From Isoetes taiwanensis (taxonomy: Eukaryota; Streptophyta; Lycopodiopsida; Isoetales; Isoetaceae), in the NCBI GenBank assembly GCA_021234155.1, contig JAJEKV010000091.1, forward strand, positions 1,929,501 through 1,993,500: a DNA stretch of 64,000 nt, given 5' to 3'. Below, in pieces: positions 42,243 to 55,030 of this stretch (positions within the stretch are counted from its first letter, which is position 1; the number at the start of each line of letters is the position of its first letter). Made by a program: the position numbers and the translations under genes. The notes beneath the pieces were generated by a model. That model did not search any database. It saw only the letters and a list, made by a program, of their open reading frames with translations, and was not told where the DNA came from.

Positions 42243-42893
42243 TATTAGTCCATGCGTTCTGCACAGACTATTCATGAAGACCACGGATCAGGGCAGAAAT
42301 AAGGCACCAGGTCAAGGTCAACCATCAGGAAGTAGACCCCCGTCGAAGACCACGCCAAAGAAGAGACATAGAACAGATAAATGACGGCCCTACAGAAGTA
42401 CAGCGTGATTCCAGACACATAAAGAAGGCAATGCCAGATTTCCAGAAAATCAGGCTTTGATCAAGGAGTTGGTAGCGAGATCTGCCAAACACCTATTTTG
42501 GGCCCAAGTCCGTTGTACTATATACATGAGTAGAGATAGAACTTAGTTTTCTAGATGAGTTTCAGTCCTTGTCTCTAGTTTCTTTTCTCTCGATTTCAGA
42601 GAGCTCATGTACACTCAGTGATATCAAGGAAGTCTTATTTTCTTCATTGTTTGTTATTTGTTCCTTCCTGTTTCCCTCTTTCTGTTCTTTTGCAAAATCC
42701 CGCGTGACACTTTGTAACAAGCCTGCCGAGTTGCCAGAAGGGTCAACTCGGCAGGCTTGTGACGAGCCTGTCGAGTTGACCTTCATGGCAACTCGGGAGG
42801 CTCGTCACACACTTAGCCAGGATTCTCCTGTTTGATCCAAGGGTCCTCACGGAGGGCTGTCTTACAGGAGATCCCGAACCCAGACCCTAAACA
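42243..42893 (+). repeat. Outer gypsy 3' LTR
   Basis: 651 bp. The initial TG has mutated to TA. Apart from a 97-bp insertion plus 5-bp duplication it matches the 5' LTR. Confidence 0.94.
42712..42808. mobile_element. 97-bp double-hairpin insertion in one LTR
   Basis: Present in the 3' LTR but absent from the 5' LTR, and flanked by ACACT at 42,707-42,711 and 42,809-42,813. It consists of two adjacent hairpins: ACAAGCCTGCCGAGTTG pairing perfectly with CAACTCGGCAGGCTTGT (42,717-42,733 and 42,744-42,760), and GACGAGCCTGTCGAGTTG with CAACTCGGGAGGCTCGTC (two mismatches, 42,761-42,778 and 42,789-42,806). The second hairpin looks like an inverted relative of the first. It is a tiny foldback or MITE-like element of unknown family. 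Confidence 0.8.
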
Positions 42894-42898
42894 AAATT

Positions 42899-43397
42899 AT
42901 TCAAGGTTGTGAACCAAGGTAAATTTTAAGGGTCCTAAATGTTTTTCTATTCAAATGAAAGTTGGCTAAATCTATTGAAAATAAAAGTTCATAGATTTTC
43001 ATCAGGCGAAATTTGATAAAATAAAGCCCTTTAGTTATCTTCCCACTTGGCTAAAATGTAAAATTTATATGATATAAAATTCTTGTATTGGCAAATTTTT
43101 CTTTGTTGGTGACTAAAGTTCAATTATTCAACTTCAATTCTGAGCACTCATTAGCACATGAATGACAATTGATTCAATATGCTTTCATTACAAAACAATA
43201 ACAAAGATTCAAAGTACAATTCATAAGGACCAAACAATACCATTTGAGGAACACCCATATTTATATTGGGGTTGAATGCATTGAAATGGCTAACTTGGTG
43301 CATAGAGCCCTTTAAGGTCAACAATTGCAAGAATAAAACATTATTACATAGAGCTTAAAATGCTCACTATATAACATTAATTTATAGATTGTTCTAT
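42899..43397. other. No recognisable gene
   Basis: AT-rich flank of the outer gypsy element; nothing recognised. Confidence 0.4.
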
Positions 43398-44036
43398 GGA
43401 TGATGATGTTCTATTCTATGCGCACTCCTGTGTATTGGGAAGGGGGGTAGAGTTTCTGAAAGCCTCAGTAGTTGATGTATCTAGATAGCCCCATTAATTC
43501 CCAATTAACGCGGCCTATGCATAAGAGCCCGCCTGGCTGTGAGTGGCGGGACTAGACCGGCAAATAAGGGGGACTTGTCCCATTGCAGATTGATCCCTCT
43601 GGTGTGTAAAGCCTACCAGAGATCTTAGCGGGCTAGGCTTGATGGTTTGCCACTGCATGTGGTCAAGGCATGGGCTCGACACCTCTGGGGTGATGCGTCA
43701 CCTTCCATGGGGTTCAAGTCGTAGATGGGCAGTGACTCTCTAGCAGCATGTGATGGGCATGCATGCCTCTGGAGGGAGTGATCTCCTCCTGCCTCGTCAG
43801 GATGGGGGAAATGCAACCCAGGAGTAGCCCCCTTGGCTATGCACCCGGCAGGCTACGGTCGAGTCCCAAGACTTATCAGCCTATTCTGCAAAGTATGCAC
43901 AGGAGGGGCAGATGGAGTAGACTACCCAACGGCCATGTTCTTATACCAGCCCAATCCATTTGCGATGAATTCTGTCTGCATTGACTTCTGGAGACCCAAC
44001 CCGTCAGTCGATCCCCCATGAGTCTGAGCCTTGGGT
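43398..44036 (+). repeat. Fragment of the chromovirus LTR, opposite orientation
   Basis: About 640 bp matching the middle of the nested chromovirus LTRs, read in the opposite orientation: GTATTGGGAAGGGGGGTAGA, GTGATGCGTCACCTTCCATG, GCAAAGTATGCACAGGAGG and CCATGAGTCTGAGCC are shared. Both ends are missing. It keeps the GATCCCT...AGAGATC block that the left LTR has lost, so it helps to infer the ancestral LTR. Confidence 0.85.
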
Positions 44037-44478
44037 ATGCACAAAGGCAATTACGCATTTAACAAGCAAAAAAAGCTAGATTTACCATTGACAATGCAAA
44101 ACATGCTATTCAATGCAAGTACAAAGGCCTTGCACAAATCTTTTTTTAGCTACGTTTGAAGTATAGACAACAGTTGACCCCTTTCTTGACATAGAAGCAT
44201 TATTATGAACTTTTAACCTCCCCCACTCACAACACCCGTAATGTTCACATACTAAATAGTCTAAAAATGCCAATTGACTTTGCTCTGCTAGGCACCTATA
44301 GTCTTGAAGTGTGCATTGATACCATGACTTCTAATTGTTTTGCACCATAAGAACTTGTGATACTAAATATTACATACATAACTCCTTATGTGTACATTTT
44401 GTCTTCATATGGATTGTTATTAACACTATCTTATTTCCCTAGGATAGACACACAAGAGCCTTAATAGGCCTACATCCC
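44037..44478. other. No recognisable gene
   Basis: AT-rich, short ORFs only. Confidence 0.4.
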
Positions 44479-45533
44479 CTATGTCACTAATCCCTCAATT
44501 CCTCTATCATCCACGAGGATGCCTTTGAATAAAATATCTGGTCTATTTGTTGGTATATGTGCCTTGTACCTCACCAGGATGGAAGCTTCAATGTTACCAT
44601 GTTCTGGAAATAAAAAACCTATATGTGATAAAGAAGTTAAGGACTTCTTCAAGAGGAATAGAAATGACGAGGTCAAAAATTCCTTATTGGCTTACCTTGA
44701 CAAAAGAAGTGCCCATGCTTATCCTGGCAACTACCTTGTACTTGACGTTCATATCTTAAGAAGAATACTTTGGCACTGATTGAAATGGCATGGGAATTTA
44801 TTATATTATACTGTCCTTTCCAGTTTGTGCTTCTCTCAACATAAATTGCCCTCTGCCATTGGGAATTATATTGCAAGGCCTTTTACTCCATGTGCCATTG
44901 ATCTCATTATCATCTATAACTATGCCCTCAAACACAACGGTTATATTCTCCGAGTTATACAGTTTACTGAATTTTATGTTATAAGCACATCCAATTATCA
45001 AATTCCCCTCCCATCCATATAGCAAAACATCTGAATGCCATGAAGGGAACACTTTTGTCAAACTATGCAATTAAATGGATTGCTTTTGTCTGTTGTTGGT
45101 TCTGCAATCAAATTGCTGGAAGCCCTTCTGCTACCAAACAGTCATTCAAATTTCTGGAAAACTGCAAAGAATTGGAAGGCAAGTGCCATCGACGCAGCCA
45201 CTGCACATTTTGGCATGATTGCATAGCTTCGTCACCACCCTCTGCTCATAAAAGGACGTTCACACGCTCCCCATATCGATATGTATCTTCGACTATGGAC
45301 CTGAAGATAGATTTTCTGGCTGAATTTGTTGCACCATCATTATCTTGTGCGCACGAGTCATTCATGGTCAAAAAATTGTTAGAAATATTATCCTTTCTAT
45401 TCCATGTCTCCATACCAGCATGATAGCCTCTAACATGGAAAGCTGACCCAGGTTTATAGTGCTCATTGCACATATTCAATGCATCATTTCCTGTTTCCTG
45501 CACCCCATCACATTTATCAGATAACAGGTACAA
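44479..45533 (-). other. Candidate exons of an unidentified minus-strand gene
   Basis: Several minus-strand open segments look exon-like rather than random: 45,533-45,246 (ends SIFRSIVEDTYRYGERVNVL), 45,070-44,801 (WEGNLIIGCAYNIKFSKLYN, then ITVVFEGIVIDDNEINGTWS and CNIIPNGRGQF), 44,770-44,690 (VFFLRYERQVQGSCQDKHG before a GTAAGCC donor-like site) and 44,676-44,479. The Gly/Trp-containing segment looks like a beta-rich domain, but I cannot name it. Phases differ between segments, as expected for exons or for a decayed gene. Confidence 0.3.
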
Positions 45534-48500
45534 ATTTAACAGGAAGATTTACACCATTGTTGCATCACAAAGATTTACTCCAAAATTTTAGCCATGCAGC
45601 CAAGAAATTCAAAAATAGAGCATACTACAGATAAAAGGGATTGCGAAAATCTTGCGGCAGGTTTTGCTTTTTTTGGTAGAGTTGAAAACAATCATTCAAT
45701 AACGTCACTTTTTCTATATGGAAGTTTTCCATAGTAGTTCTTTCATATTAGAAGGCTCTGAATGGATTATGATCATCTTTCTTGGCAAGGCAGCAACAAA
45801 TGTAAGTTACCCAGCCTACCCTAAACTAACTTATACAGTAAGAGGGCTCTGGAAGAAAGAAGCAAGCAGAATAGAAAAAGCAAGAAAGTAAACAAAAGAA
45901 ATTGGAATGCAAAGATGAGACGAAGTTGAAATACCTCAAAATGCAGCCACCATCTCCATGACTTGTTCCAAATTCGAAAAAGTGTCTCCATGCAAGAACT
46001 GTAGCTGTGCAGGCCATGCAAAAATCAAATCTCCCAGCATATCCGCATTGTATAATTCTCCTCTTAGGTTTCTTCTTAACTTTAGATCATCAAATGTGCA
46101 GAGCAAGACACTATGTGTTGATGAAACGAAATGCTAAGCCAATCCCACTCATGTCGCCATAATGCCGCCATTTTATCAGTAATAAGAGAGGGAGTATTTA
46201 GATGATACAATGCTTAATACCTAAATAAAAAAAGGAAAGGAGAGACACAAAATGCACTGCTTATCCATCATACCTTTTGTTATCTCATTGCATGTGTACT
46301 CCTTTCCAAACAATCTCAGATATGCCTCTACATTCAACAAGACATTGCCAAACATCACCATCACAAACAATTTAGATTATAGAAATTTTCAACATGATCT
46401 GAAGAGAAGAGAATGTAGACAAACATACCTGGATAACATAATGTTAGTTGATAGCTAACACCGCATCTGCATTTGCAAACAGGGGAAACATCCACAAATT
46501 TATGCAAAAGCATGTCAAACATCCCACAAATGCACCATAGCTTCCTGGAAGATGTTGTAGCAAGAAAGTTGATTCCTCATAGCATGCCACACACGGCGCT
46601 GTAAATAGAACAAAGTATTATCAAGCATGCAGGGCTAACATCCGAGAGTGGGAGATCCTAATAAATATTCCATAATATGACTGCAAGAAGATACTAAATG
46701 GCTTGGCACAGATGTGAAGATATAAATTAAGATGCATCGTAGATAAAGCCTTCAAAGAGATATGGTAGCTTTGCTTACCGTGCTGATGTAGTTAGCCTAG
46801 CAAAATCTTTAAAATAACAGAATGCAAGGCGTGCCTAAGCTTTAAATGTAAGTTTCAACGAATGGAATTTCTCCAACATCTACGTTGGTTCTAGAAGAAG
46901 TGCATGTCCTGGTATCTACAACATAAAAAGAATAAAAAGAAGACAAATGAGAGAACCTAGCTCGTTGAAAATATAAAGCCTAGTGACAGCTTTCTAAGAG
47001 CTCGGTGCTACAAATCTGAGAGTTTTATTTGGAAAATCTGATATAATAGACACCTCCAGGAAGAATAAAGCAAGCTGAAAAATTTTGGACGTGACATCAA
47101 TAATTCGTAAGGCTGCTCTTCCTTCCTGATCCTCGGAACTATACAAAACAACTTCTAGCTTTAGAAACTGCCATATAATCTATCACATTCTATATTGATG
47201 CAAAAAATAGTTGAAAAAAGTCGAAATCATAATATTTTGTTGCAAAAATACGATCTCAAGATGATAGCACTCCAAAACACAGGATTTCAGATGTAGCATG
47301 ACATGAAAGGATACAGATTCCAACTCTATAAAAAAAAATGGACGTAACTATCAAAGAAAAAGTTACCCTGTGATCATCTTCGTTTGTGACGGATTTAAGC
47401 AATAACAGCTTCTGCTCGAGAAGTTGCTTTCCATTGAAGCTTTGAGTCCATCCCCAACCCATCCTTAGCCCGACCTGGATGCCTACATCGCCACCTGTAG
47501 CCGCCCATGATGTTACCAAGAATAAGCTATTTCCGGTAAAACATCCAGCCTAAATCGAAAGGTATCATACCTTGTTTTTGCATGCACAACCAGCCCAAAG
47601 ATGCCCTGAAAGTAGGTTCCCCTGAAGATCTTAACCATAAAAATAAGAGCATGAGCATGAGGGAAGAGGAAGGATCTAAGCGCTCCCGCGATCTGCCGAT
47701 CTGTTTTTTTACAAAGAGATGATGGAAGACCATCTGTCTGATCAACGGCAACCTAAAAAGCTTGGCAATGGCAAAATCTTCAATGCAAAGAAAACTAACT
47801 ACGGCTGCAAACAAGGAGAAACAAGGAAAATGAGCAATGACCTCTTCGAGCACAAGAAACTGAAAATCCAACGAATCAAAATAAGATAAAAAAATCAACG
47901 GCTAAAATCGCGCACAGACTATCATAAAACGCCTTTATTATTACAAGAAATTTATCGCGGCGGCTGTGCAGTTGGACCCGGTCTACAACTGCAAGAACCA
48001 TATAAATAGTCAAACGAATGTTTATTTACCATGCAACGTCATTCATGTAAATCTTAAGATGTTATGCATGTTGGGTAGTTAAACACAAATACGATCATCG
48101 GATGTGCACTTGCAAGTGATGAATATGACTTCATTCTTGCCATTCATTTGTAGCCATGTGTAAGGTCAGTCACATTAGATGTTGAAAAAAGAAAAAAGAA
48201 ATCTAAATGTTTTTGAAGTTCTCTTATGAGATTTTATGACTTTTTGGATGTTAATGGGAGAATGATAAACCAAGGTTAGTGGAAAAAAAAATGCTTATAA
48301 CTTTCTGTTAATTGCAATTGAACAATAAAGGTCTTTGGGAATCCTTTTAAACTACAGTTATTGCGCCCCAAGGTTATATTTGGAAGGTTAAAAACTTAGT
48401 GCTTGAGAAATAGTCATTTCTTATCAAGTTGCCTTGAATATTTAACAATCATATCATAGATAATTAATTTATGAAAGTTGACTCTATTTAGTTTCTGCAT

Positions 48501-50672
48501 CCACTATGCCCATGTCATCTTGTACCTTTTATCTTTTATATGGCATGTGCATAATGTTGTTGTATTAGCCAATTAAACTGTTGCTTGTGTGAAATGGTTG
48601 CGCATAGATAGCATTTGTGAATACTTGATCTTGTTTCAGATTGATAATTTCTAGTGACTCATGGTACCACTTTCAAATCCTGCCAACACTTCATATAAGG
48701 TTCACAATGGTATGTTATTGCCTGTTAGCACACAAGACATGTCCATGAACTCACTGCAATAAGACAGGACTCAAAACATGTCCATGTATTCTTTCGTTAG
48801 CTTGTCTCGGTCCAAGCAACTTGGCGCATGGGAACAAATGTGCTGACCAATATTCTGATCATGATTCAAAGAACCCTTCACGTTTTAATTACAGCACGGT
48901 CAGATTAAGTTACTTGGAACTTCCATTTGTTCTTGACAAAATGACCAACATTCTGATCATGATTCAAAGGATAAACATACTTACGATCACATATCAATCA
49001 AGGAGGATAGGACATGAAGATCAAAAGAGCTATTTGTTTACCATTGTTCAAGGCACAACTAGACGAACAACTAAGAAAAATGTATGACTAAAACATGCCC
49101 TGGTAAGATTTTTATATCTAAAGGCAACTAAACTTATATCTTGCCTGTCAGCTAAACTTTTAGCTCTTAGGTTTTTGTAGCTAGTGCTTAATGCATAGTT
49201 TTAATAAAGAAACGCATACCATATGAGCGGTATAAGAGCCAGCCTTCTCTTATAATGAGAGGCACGGAAATTCTGTTCTTAAAGCGGATACCAAGCCTCG
49301 GTTCCTCCCAGCATCAAGTTTTACAGCCTGCCAGATATACGCTACGTGAATAAGTTAGCAATGCAATCATGTCCTCAATCAGGAGATTTTATAGCAAAAC
49401 AAGCAAGATATACAGTTTAGTCAAATAACAAAGTTTATCATGATGCAAAACACAGACACGGGAGAAAAATAAACCTGCAAGGCGGTGGCACAAAAGACTC
49501 ATCTTTGGGGTCTGCAGCTGCATCAAAGTTGCAGGGTATCGTCGAAATGGATGCCACTCTGTATCCAAAGGCAAAATGATGAATCAGTAGCTTAAGATCT
49601 TGTAAAAGGCTGCTGCACCAAGAATAAAAGCAGATCTACATCACACAATGCAAGAAAACTAGATATATAGAGTATGTCAGCACAACTGGCGATGGCCACA
49701 CAACGGGCTACAATGATTTTTTCCCCCAAAAACTGACCCAGCTACCTTTTTTATAAATGGAGCTGGCCATTGCCATGCCAGCGTCTTTACCTATTTACGT
49801 CTTTAGATAAAAATAACAGGGATGTTTAGCATCTGATTCTCGCCCTTGTGCTCTGAAAGTAAAATCATTGATAATTCCAGAAGCCCTTTATCTCGAAAAG
49901 AGTACGTTTGCTGCAACTAAAGGACCCAAATTTGAAACCAATCAATATCCACAATGCTGAATCCGAAGTGAACCAACCTTTGTCTTGACCGCCAAGATCC
50001 TGTTCTCCAGTTATGCAGGTTAGAACTCAAACCTGGCGCCAGCAAAATTTGCTTGCCAAGGAAGAAATCCGAAGGATTGTTGCAGAGAAAGGATTCCTTG
50101 CAGAGGATTGCAGAGGAAGAATGCCGCATCCTTTTCCTCGGCTTTGTGGGAACGGAAGGATGAGCCTTCGTATGAGTCCACGCAGGGCCGGATTGAGCAG
50201 GGGCGGATTGCTTGCTGTGCCGGCCGGATTGCTTGCACAGCATCGCCTAACCGCCAGCATCGCGGATCAACCTCCGAGCCATATCTGCTCGCCATAAATG
50301 CCTAATCTGCCATAAATGCTCGCCATAAATGTTGAATCTGCAATAAATGCACAAACCACAACGTGTCATGCAAATAGAATTTGTAAGGAAGAAATTAGGC
50401 CGGGGCAGAAAAATGTATCTGCCTTATAATAGGAAGGATATATAGATAGAAGCCTGTTTCAAAAAGAAAATGGAAAACACAAAAAAAATGAAGACATATC
50501 AAGTTTTTTTTTTCTCATATCCTGGGACAAAGGTCTCTTGGAGGCACCATTTTTCATTATGCCTAACGTAAACACTCTCCATATGGGCAGTCCGGTTCTT
50601 AGCAGAATTTGCTGCCCATTCTAAAACATCAGCATCTATATTCACCTCCATCTCAAAAAAATCAGCAACAGC
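45534..50672. other. No recognisable gene
   Basis: Five kilobases without an identifiable domain. Minus-strand ORFs at 47,527-47,898 and 47,256-47,519 (ending near an ACAG/GGTAAC donor-like site) might be 5' exons of the gene suggested to the left, but this is weak. Local features: a 27-bp direct duplication (GACCAATATTCTGATCATGA...) at about 48,846 and 48,943, and four CTGCCATAAATGC-like units at 50,285-50,350. Confidence 0.35.
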
Positions 50673-51062
50673 CTACTTAGAGTAACTACAGTGGATAAGC
50701 TTGTGGGACAAGATTTCCACTTCAGGGTTAGCTACCTCGACCGAGGGGGAGGAGTATTGACTTTCTTCTTGCTTCTCTTGGCTTTCGTCTTGCTCCTCTT
50801 GGCTTTCTTCTTGCACATGGTTCTCCTGAAACACGTTCTCTAAGCTGATTGGATTATCACTGAACTCGGGACCTTCTGCACTACTATCTGGAAGAATTTC
50901 TTCACTAGTAGTAGGCCATGAAGAGTATTCAGAGTAATAAGACTCTGAACTTGAAGAAAAAGATGAAGATTCCGGAGGCAAGGAATATGAAGAGGACTTG
51001 GAGGAAGATGAAGATGAACTTGGAGATCTCGGGCGCTTTCTGTTCACGATTCGAACCATATT
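50673..51062 (-). CDS. Ser-rich acidic hypothetical protein
   Basis: Intact frame; the conservative start is MVRIVNRKRPRSPSSS at about 51,059 (a longer start at 51,080 adds MQAAPAN). After a basic patch resembling a nuclear localisation signal (NRKRPRSP) come long Ser runs and Glu-rich heptad-like repeats (EESQEEQDESQEKQEESQ). Low-complexity composition prevents family assignment. It could be the N-terminus of a nuclear protein or a transposon accessory protein. An unbroken frame of this length amid decayed DNA is mildly noteworthy, but composition bias also favours open frames. Confidence 0.35.
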   Translation of the reverse strand, partial: NMVRIVNRKRPRSPSSSSSSSKSSSYSLPPESSSFSSSSESYYSEYSSWPTTSEEILPDSSAEGPEFSDNPISLENVFQENHVQEESQEEQDESQEKQEESQYSSPSVEVANPEVEILSHKLIHCSYSK

Positions 51063-51209
51063 GGCTGGAGCGGCTTGCATGCAAGGAATTCAGAAAGCTT
51101 AAATAGCCTTTATAAATTGCGGTGATTGCGACTAGAAGACAATAATTAATACTAAAGAAATAGGCCAGTACAAGTCATTCAATATTTAGGAATACTAGTG
51201 GGTTTGAGA

Positions 51210-52440
51210 CCGTTCCATATAGAATTTTTAAAAAGCATAAAAATTGAAAACGAACCTCTAATCTTTGTTCTTGGCAGCCAATTTAGCAATTTCGAGCAAT
51301 GTCTCCTTTGTCATTTCACAAATGCTTTGAGTCATTGCAGCCATGGACTCAGCAATTTTCAAGCTGTTGGCAGACCTTATTGTTTCCAATTCCCTAACCA
51401 ACTCAATTTTTCTTGCACTTTCTTCCTTCAGAAATCCACTTTACCTCGCTGTCACCAATGTGCTTGCCATTTGTGATATTCCCATTGCAATGTCCTCATC
51501 TATCTCCAACCCGGACTTCTTTCTACTTGTTGGTTTTCCACAAACTCCAGTCAAGTTACATGCGCTTGATCTAGGACTTGAAGAACCACCCGTTTCCTGT
51601 TGGTGTCCTATTGCTTGGAATGTCTCGCATGACCGAATCGCTTTGATTTCCGTGTTTTACATTATTATTTGAATTGGGTGGATCTTCAAAGTGGTCTTCA
51701 AATGTCGCATATGTTCCAACAAATTTCAAAGAAAGTGCCATTCATGAATGATTCTCGAAAATTTGTCCGCAAGTCCGCACCTCAAAAGCTTCATTCCCAA
51801 AGTCGCCATCATCACCCCCCTGAATTGGATTATCCGAGGTCACACCATACTTCACCTCTTCCATTCCATTCCATATCACGCCAAGTTGATGGTTCAAAAC
51901 CCGTCCGATACAAGCTTCCTTCTCATCTTTGAATTTAGCTTAGCTTGCCATCCCATTTGTTCTTTAGTTGTCTCAAATCCACTAAACCCCCAACTATAGG
52001 GCTGCAATTTGATCATAATTTCTCCATTGTGTGTTAGAGAGGTTGAGGTGCCATTGGTTACCAATTTCATCTCGTTTAAGAGATTGAGGAAGGTGGAGAC
52101 ACCTTTGATCTGTCCATTGCACAGAGACTTTCTATTCTTTTGTGTCTATCACTTTTGAACTTTTCTTCGCGGCACAACAAGAGCCAAAGCAGCATTCGAT
52201 TCAAAAGATTCACTCACAATATCGAGGATGCCCGAATTTTGCTCAATACTCGCTTTGATCTTCTTTCCTTTGGCCGCCTTGGAGAAGGAATTGGCTCGAA
52301 TTTGTCTCCAAATGCACATCCATGGAGATCCGGCCCGCCATTTTCCCGGTCCTTCTTGGTGCCATTTTTTCAACCCGAGGAGGCACGAAGGCTTTGTCGG
52401 TTGCTGGCAAAGCAGATCGAGAGGCCTTTTAGACATCCGA
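51210..52440 (-). pseudogene. Decayed minus-strand ORF, coiled-coil end; possibly transposon-associated
   Basis: Read on the minus strand in changing phases. 52,436-52,149 gives WKxx-type basic text (KGKKIKASIEQNSGILDIVSE); 51,740-51,670 gives YATFEDHFEDPPNSNNNVKH; and 51,560-51,215 gives TGVCGKPTSRKKSGLEIDED, then RKIELVRELETIRSANSLKI and MTKETLLEIAKLAAKNKD. An N-terminal DNA-binding-like part, an acidic middle and a C-terminal helix resemble the Myb/SANT-like accessory proteins of PIF/Harbinger elements or plant NAM-associated proteins. Family assignment is tentative; decay is certain. Confidence 0.35.
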
Positions 52441-52480
52441 ATCCAAATAATTGTAGGGGAATAAGGAAGACTTGAAAACG

Positions 52481-53162
52481 AAATTGAGGTTCAAAACTTA
52501 ATGTATGAATGCTCAAAAATAGAATGCAAATGGGTGTGAAATCACTAATAATACCGATCGTGAATCCAATAATTGCTTCGAAAATTGATACTTTTGCAAG
52601 AATTAGGCTCCTTGAAGATCAAGAAAGGGAAATGGCCTACTTTGGTGTGGAAATATTTCCCTAATTGTATTCTCTCGTTGTGCTTAATCATCTTCAAGGT
52701 GAGAGTTGGGTTTTCCCACCCTCACCCATCTCTCCTATCTCCCCATCTCTCTCATCTCTCTTAACTTCTCCAACGATCTCATCCCTTTCCTTCTCATCCT
52801 TCCAATCAATCAACAATGCACCTGGGATGAGGTAATTAGTAATATTGGTGTGAAGCAGATGCCCGGCTATCACCCACATTATTTGGTTTATATATAGATC
52901 ACTGGAGGCATGGCTACATGAACATGGGGGTAGTGGAACCACCATTGCAGGTATATGCTTGTCTTATTATGTATGCATGATATATTGTTATGTTTTTCTA
53001 AAGTGCAAACAGATATGCAGAAAACTTAGATGCGCTTTTGCCGTTTTTGTGACGCTTCTCGAAAATGAAGGTAATTTGGGTAAAACAAAAATTTTGATTT
53101 TGGCACTAGATCACGGACTATTATTTTCATTATAAAGGAGAGCAGGTAGAGATAGCAAAAAT
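52481..53162. other. No recognisable gene
   Basis: Includes a C/T-rich stretch (52,716-52,800, CTCACCCATCTCTCC-like). No domain seen. Confidence 0.4.
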
Positions 53163-54258
53163 TACAAATATTTGGGTCTTATAGTTGATCATAATTCAGC
53201 TTGGAATATCAAGCGCTTGAACAGAGAATAGACGCTGGAATAAAATCACTTTTTGGCGCTTACAGAGGAAAATGCGAAAAGCGTAAATTGTGGATTGGAA
53301 ACTTAAAAGATGCTTTATATATCTTTGGTTCTGGCCGCTGGTATTATATGGTTGTGAAACTTGGGGACCCGGCTTATCATTGAACTGTGGGAAAAGGATC
53401 GAGAAAGTATAAAAGAAATTTCTTCTTACTTTAACTAGGTGTAAAGATGCGCACTTTCCAATGATGCTTGCCGGTTGGAATGATGCCTTTAGAGTTGGAA
53501 GCATTGCATCAAACACTCAAAGTATCCGAATCGGTGCAAAAATGGATCACGATAGGTTGCCATGTTTACAATGATCAAAGCAAAATCAAGGGATGGTATG
53601 CTAGTATAGGAGAATGGGCTCGGAAATGGGGGATGAACTAGATGAAATACCCGTTGAAGAGAAGGAATTGGAAGGATACATTTTAATAAAGGAAATGTGG
53701 TTATGGGGAAAGACCTAGAACCAAGATAGTCTTCTATAGAGATTGCATTAATCTAGATATGATGGAGGCACCACACCTTGCAAGAAGATTGTCATATTTT
53801 TAAAAGACACTTGATATGCAGTTGTTGAGACTTAGTTCGCACCATTTGGGGTGGAAGTAGAAAGATGGGGAACTTTTCACGACATAGACGCATATGTAAA
53901 GTGTGTGGGACAGATGACATTGAAGATGAAGCGCACCTTATATTAGAATGTACCGCTTATCAAAACTTGAGAGGCATGTATGGTATTACATCGGCTTATC
54001 CCTACGAGAATTTTTTGAATTACCAACCGAGATTATAGGAGGTTATTTAACCAAGTCATGCAAAAAGTTAGAGAATTGTCTATCAAAAACTATAAGCATT
54101 TATATCGAAATATATGATGAGGAGAGAGCACATCTAGTGGTATTCTTTGTGATACACCGGATGGTTAGTAGAGGTGATTTGTATGTGTAATGATTGTATC
54201 CTCTAGACCTGATGGTCTCATGGATATAAATAAAATCATTTCATTTCATTTTTCATCT
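53163..54258 (+). pseudogene. 5'-truncated LINE: RT end, zinc knuckle, 3' tail
   Basis: The plus-strand sequence begins at YKYLGLIVDHNSAWNIK, a block near the end of LINE reverse transcriptases, then after a frameshift LEQRIDAGIKSLFGAYRGKC and further RT-connection text. Near the end a C-terminal zinc knuckle CKVCGTDDIEDEAHLILEC (about 53,895-53,950) is clear. The element ends in ATAAATAAAATCATTTCATT (TTCAT units), a LINE-style 3' tail. The 5' part, including endonuclease and the RT catalytic centre, is missing, as expected from abortive reverse transcription. A convincing target duplication was not found. Confidence 0.8.
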
Positions 54259-54639
54259 CTCTCTCTAACTCTCTCATCCTTGGATATGCCTTTTTTTCCT
54301 TGGTGTATTGATGTTCTAACTTTTTTCAATCTTTCTTTCATCCTGGACTTTTGTGCTTCTAATTCCTCAAAATTTTATTCGATCTTTCATATATCTTCTA
54401 TTTGGGCTTTTTCTTCAAGTTGGCACTTCGTAAATGGTCGAATGCTTATAACTCTAACACTTTGGCGGTTGGCATGGTAGATTTTTTCCTTGCTTTGCAG
54501 TTTGGGGCGATAGTCGATGTGATGGATTTTGACATATGGTTGAGGCTACATGTTGCGGGGTTCATTGGGTTTTTTGAGTTGACACCTTCATGGACGTTCA
54601 TGAGCATGGGTACATCTTCAACGACGCTTTAGCAGAATC

Positions 54640-54935
54640 GCCCCGACTTTGAGTCGTTATTTATCGTTAGGTTTTCCTCAAACCCGAAAGGCTGTGGTTT
54701 TTATCCCACCCAAAGTTTCGACCGACGGCTTTTACCTTTCGGTGTTCTTCAAATCCTCATTCTTGTGGAATTATTTGTTGCATACTCTATTTATTTGACC
54801 TCAGTGATTGTCTAGTTCTAAGGCATTTGATTCTACTTTGACTCATTTGGGATTTATTATTGTATTCCTATGAGTCATTGTACTTATTGACCTAGTCTCA
54901 TTAATAGAACACCACTTCACTTCGATATTGATGTT
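54640..54935 (+). repeat. Dispersed repeat, copy shared with 31.2-31.5 kb
   Basis: Ends in TTAATAGAACACCACTTCAC followed by TTCG. It shares two spaced blocks with the chromovirus leader in reverse orientation (see 31,208-31,500). Probably the 3' end of a retroposon with a short CACTT tail. Confidence 0.5.
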
Positions 54936-55030
54936 TTGTGCAAAAGACCTTTCCCAAGAATAGTATGCATTACCACTTTTGAACACAAATTTTACTTTAA
55001 AAACCTAATTTTAATTGCACCCATTTCAGT

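Larger units (their letters stand above)
21542..42893 (+). mobile_element. Ty3/gypsy retrotransposon (Athila/Tat-like), split by a nested chromovirus
   Basis: The outer element spans 21.35 kb, of which 10.3 kb (25,002-35,299) is a later insertion; its own length is about 11 kb. LTRs lie at 21,542-22,094 and 42,243-42,893, with a perfect target duplication AAATT at 21,537-21,541 and 42,894-42,898. Order on the plus strand: PBS, gag, protease, [nested element], RT, RNase H, integrase, then about 3.9 kb holding extra sense and antisense ORFs before the PPT. Absence of a chromodomain, the tRNA-Asp-like PBS and the long extra region after integrase fit the Athila/Tat (non-chromovirus) branch. Stops and frameshifts make it inactive. 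Confidence 0.93.

Noticed and set aside
49917-50305. Several overlapping ORFs on both strands
   Set aside because: Six open frames over one G/C-richer patch suggest composition rather than coding; no domain is visible.
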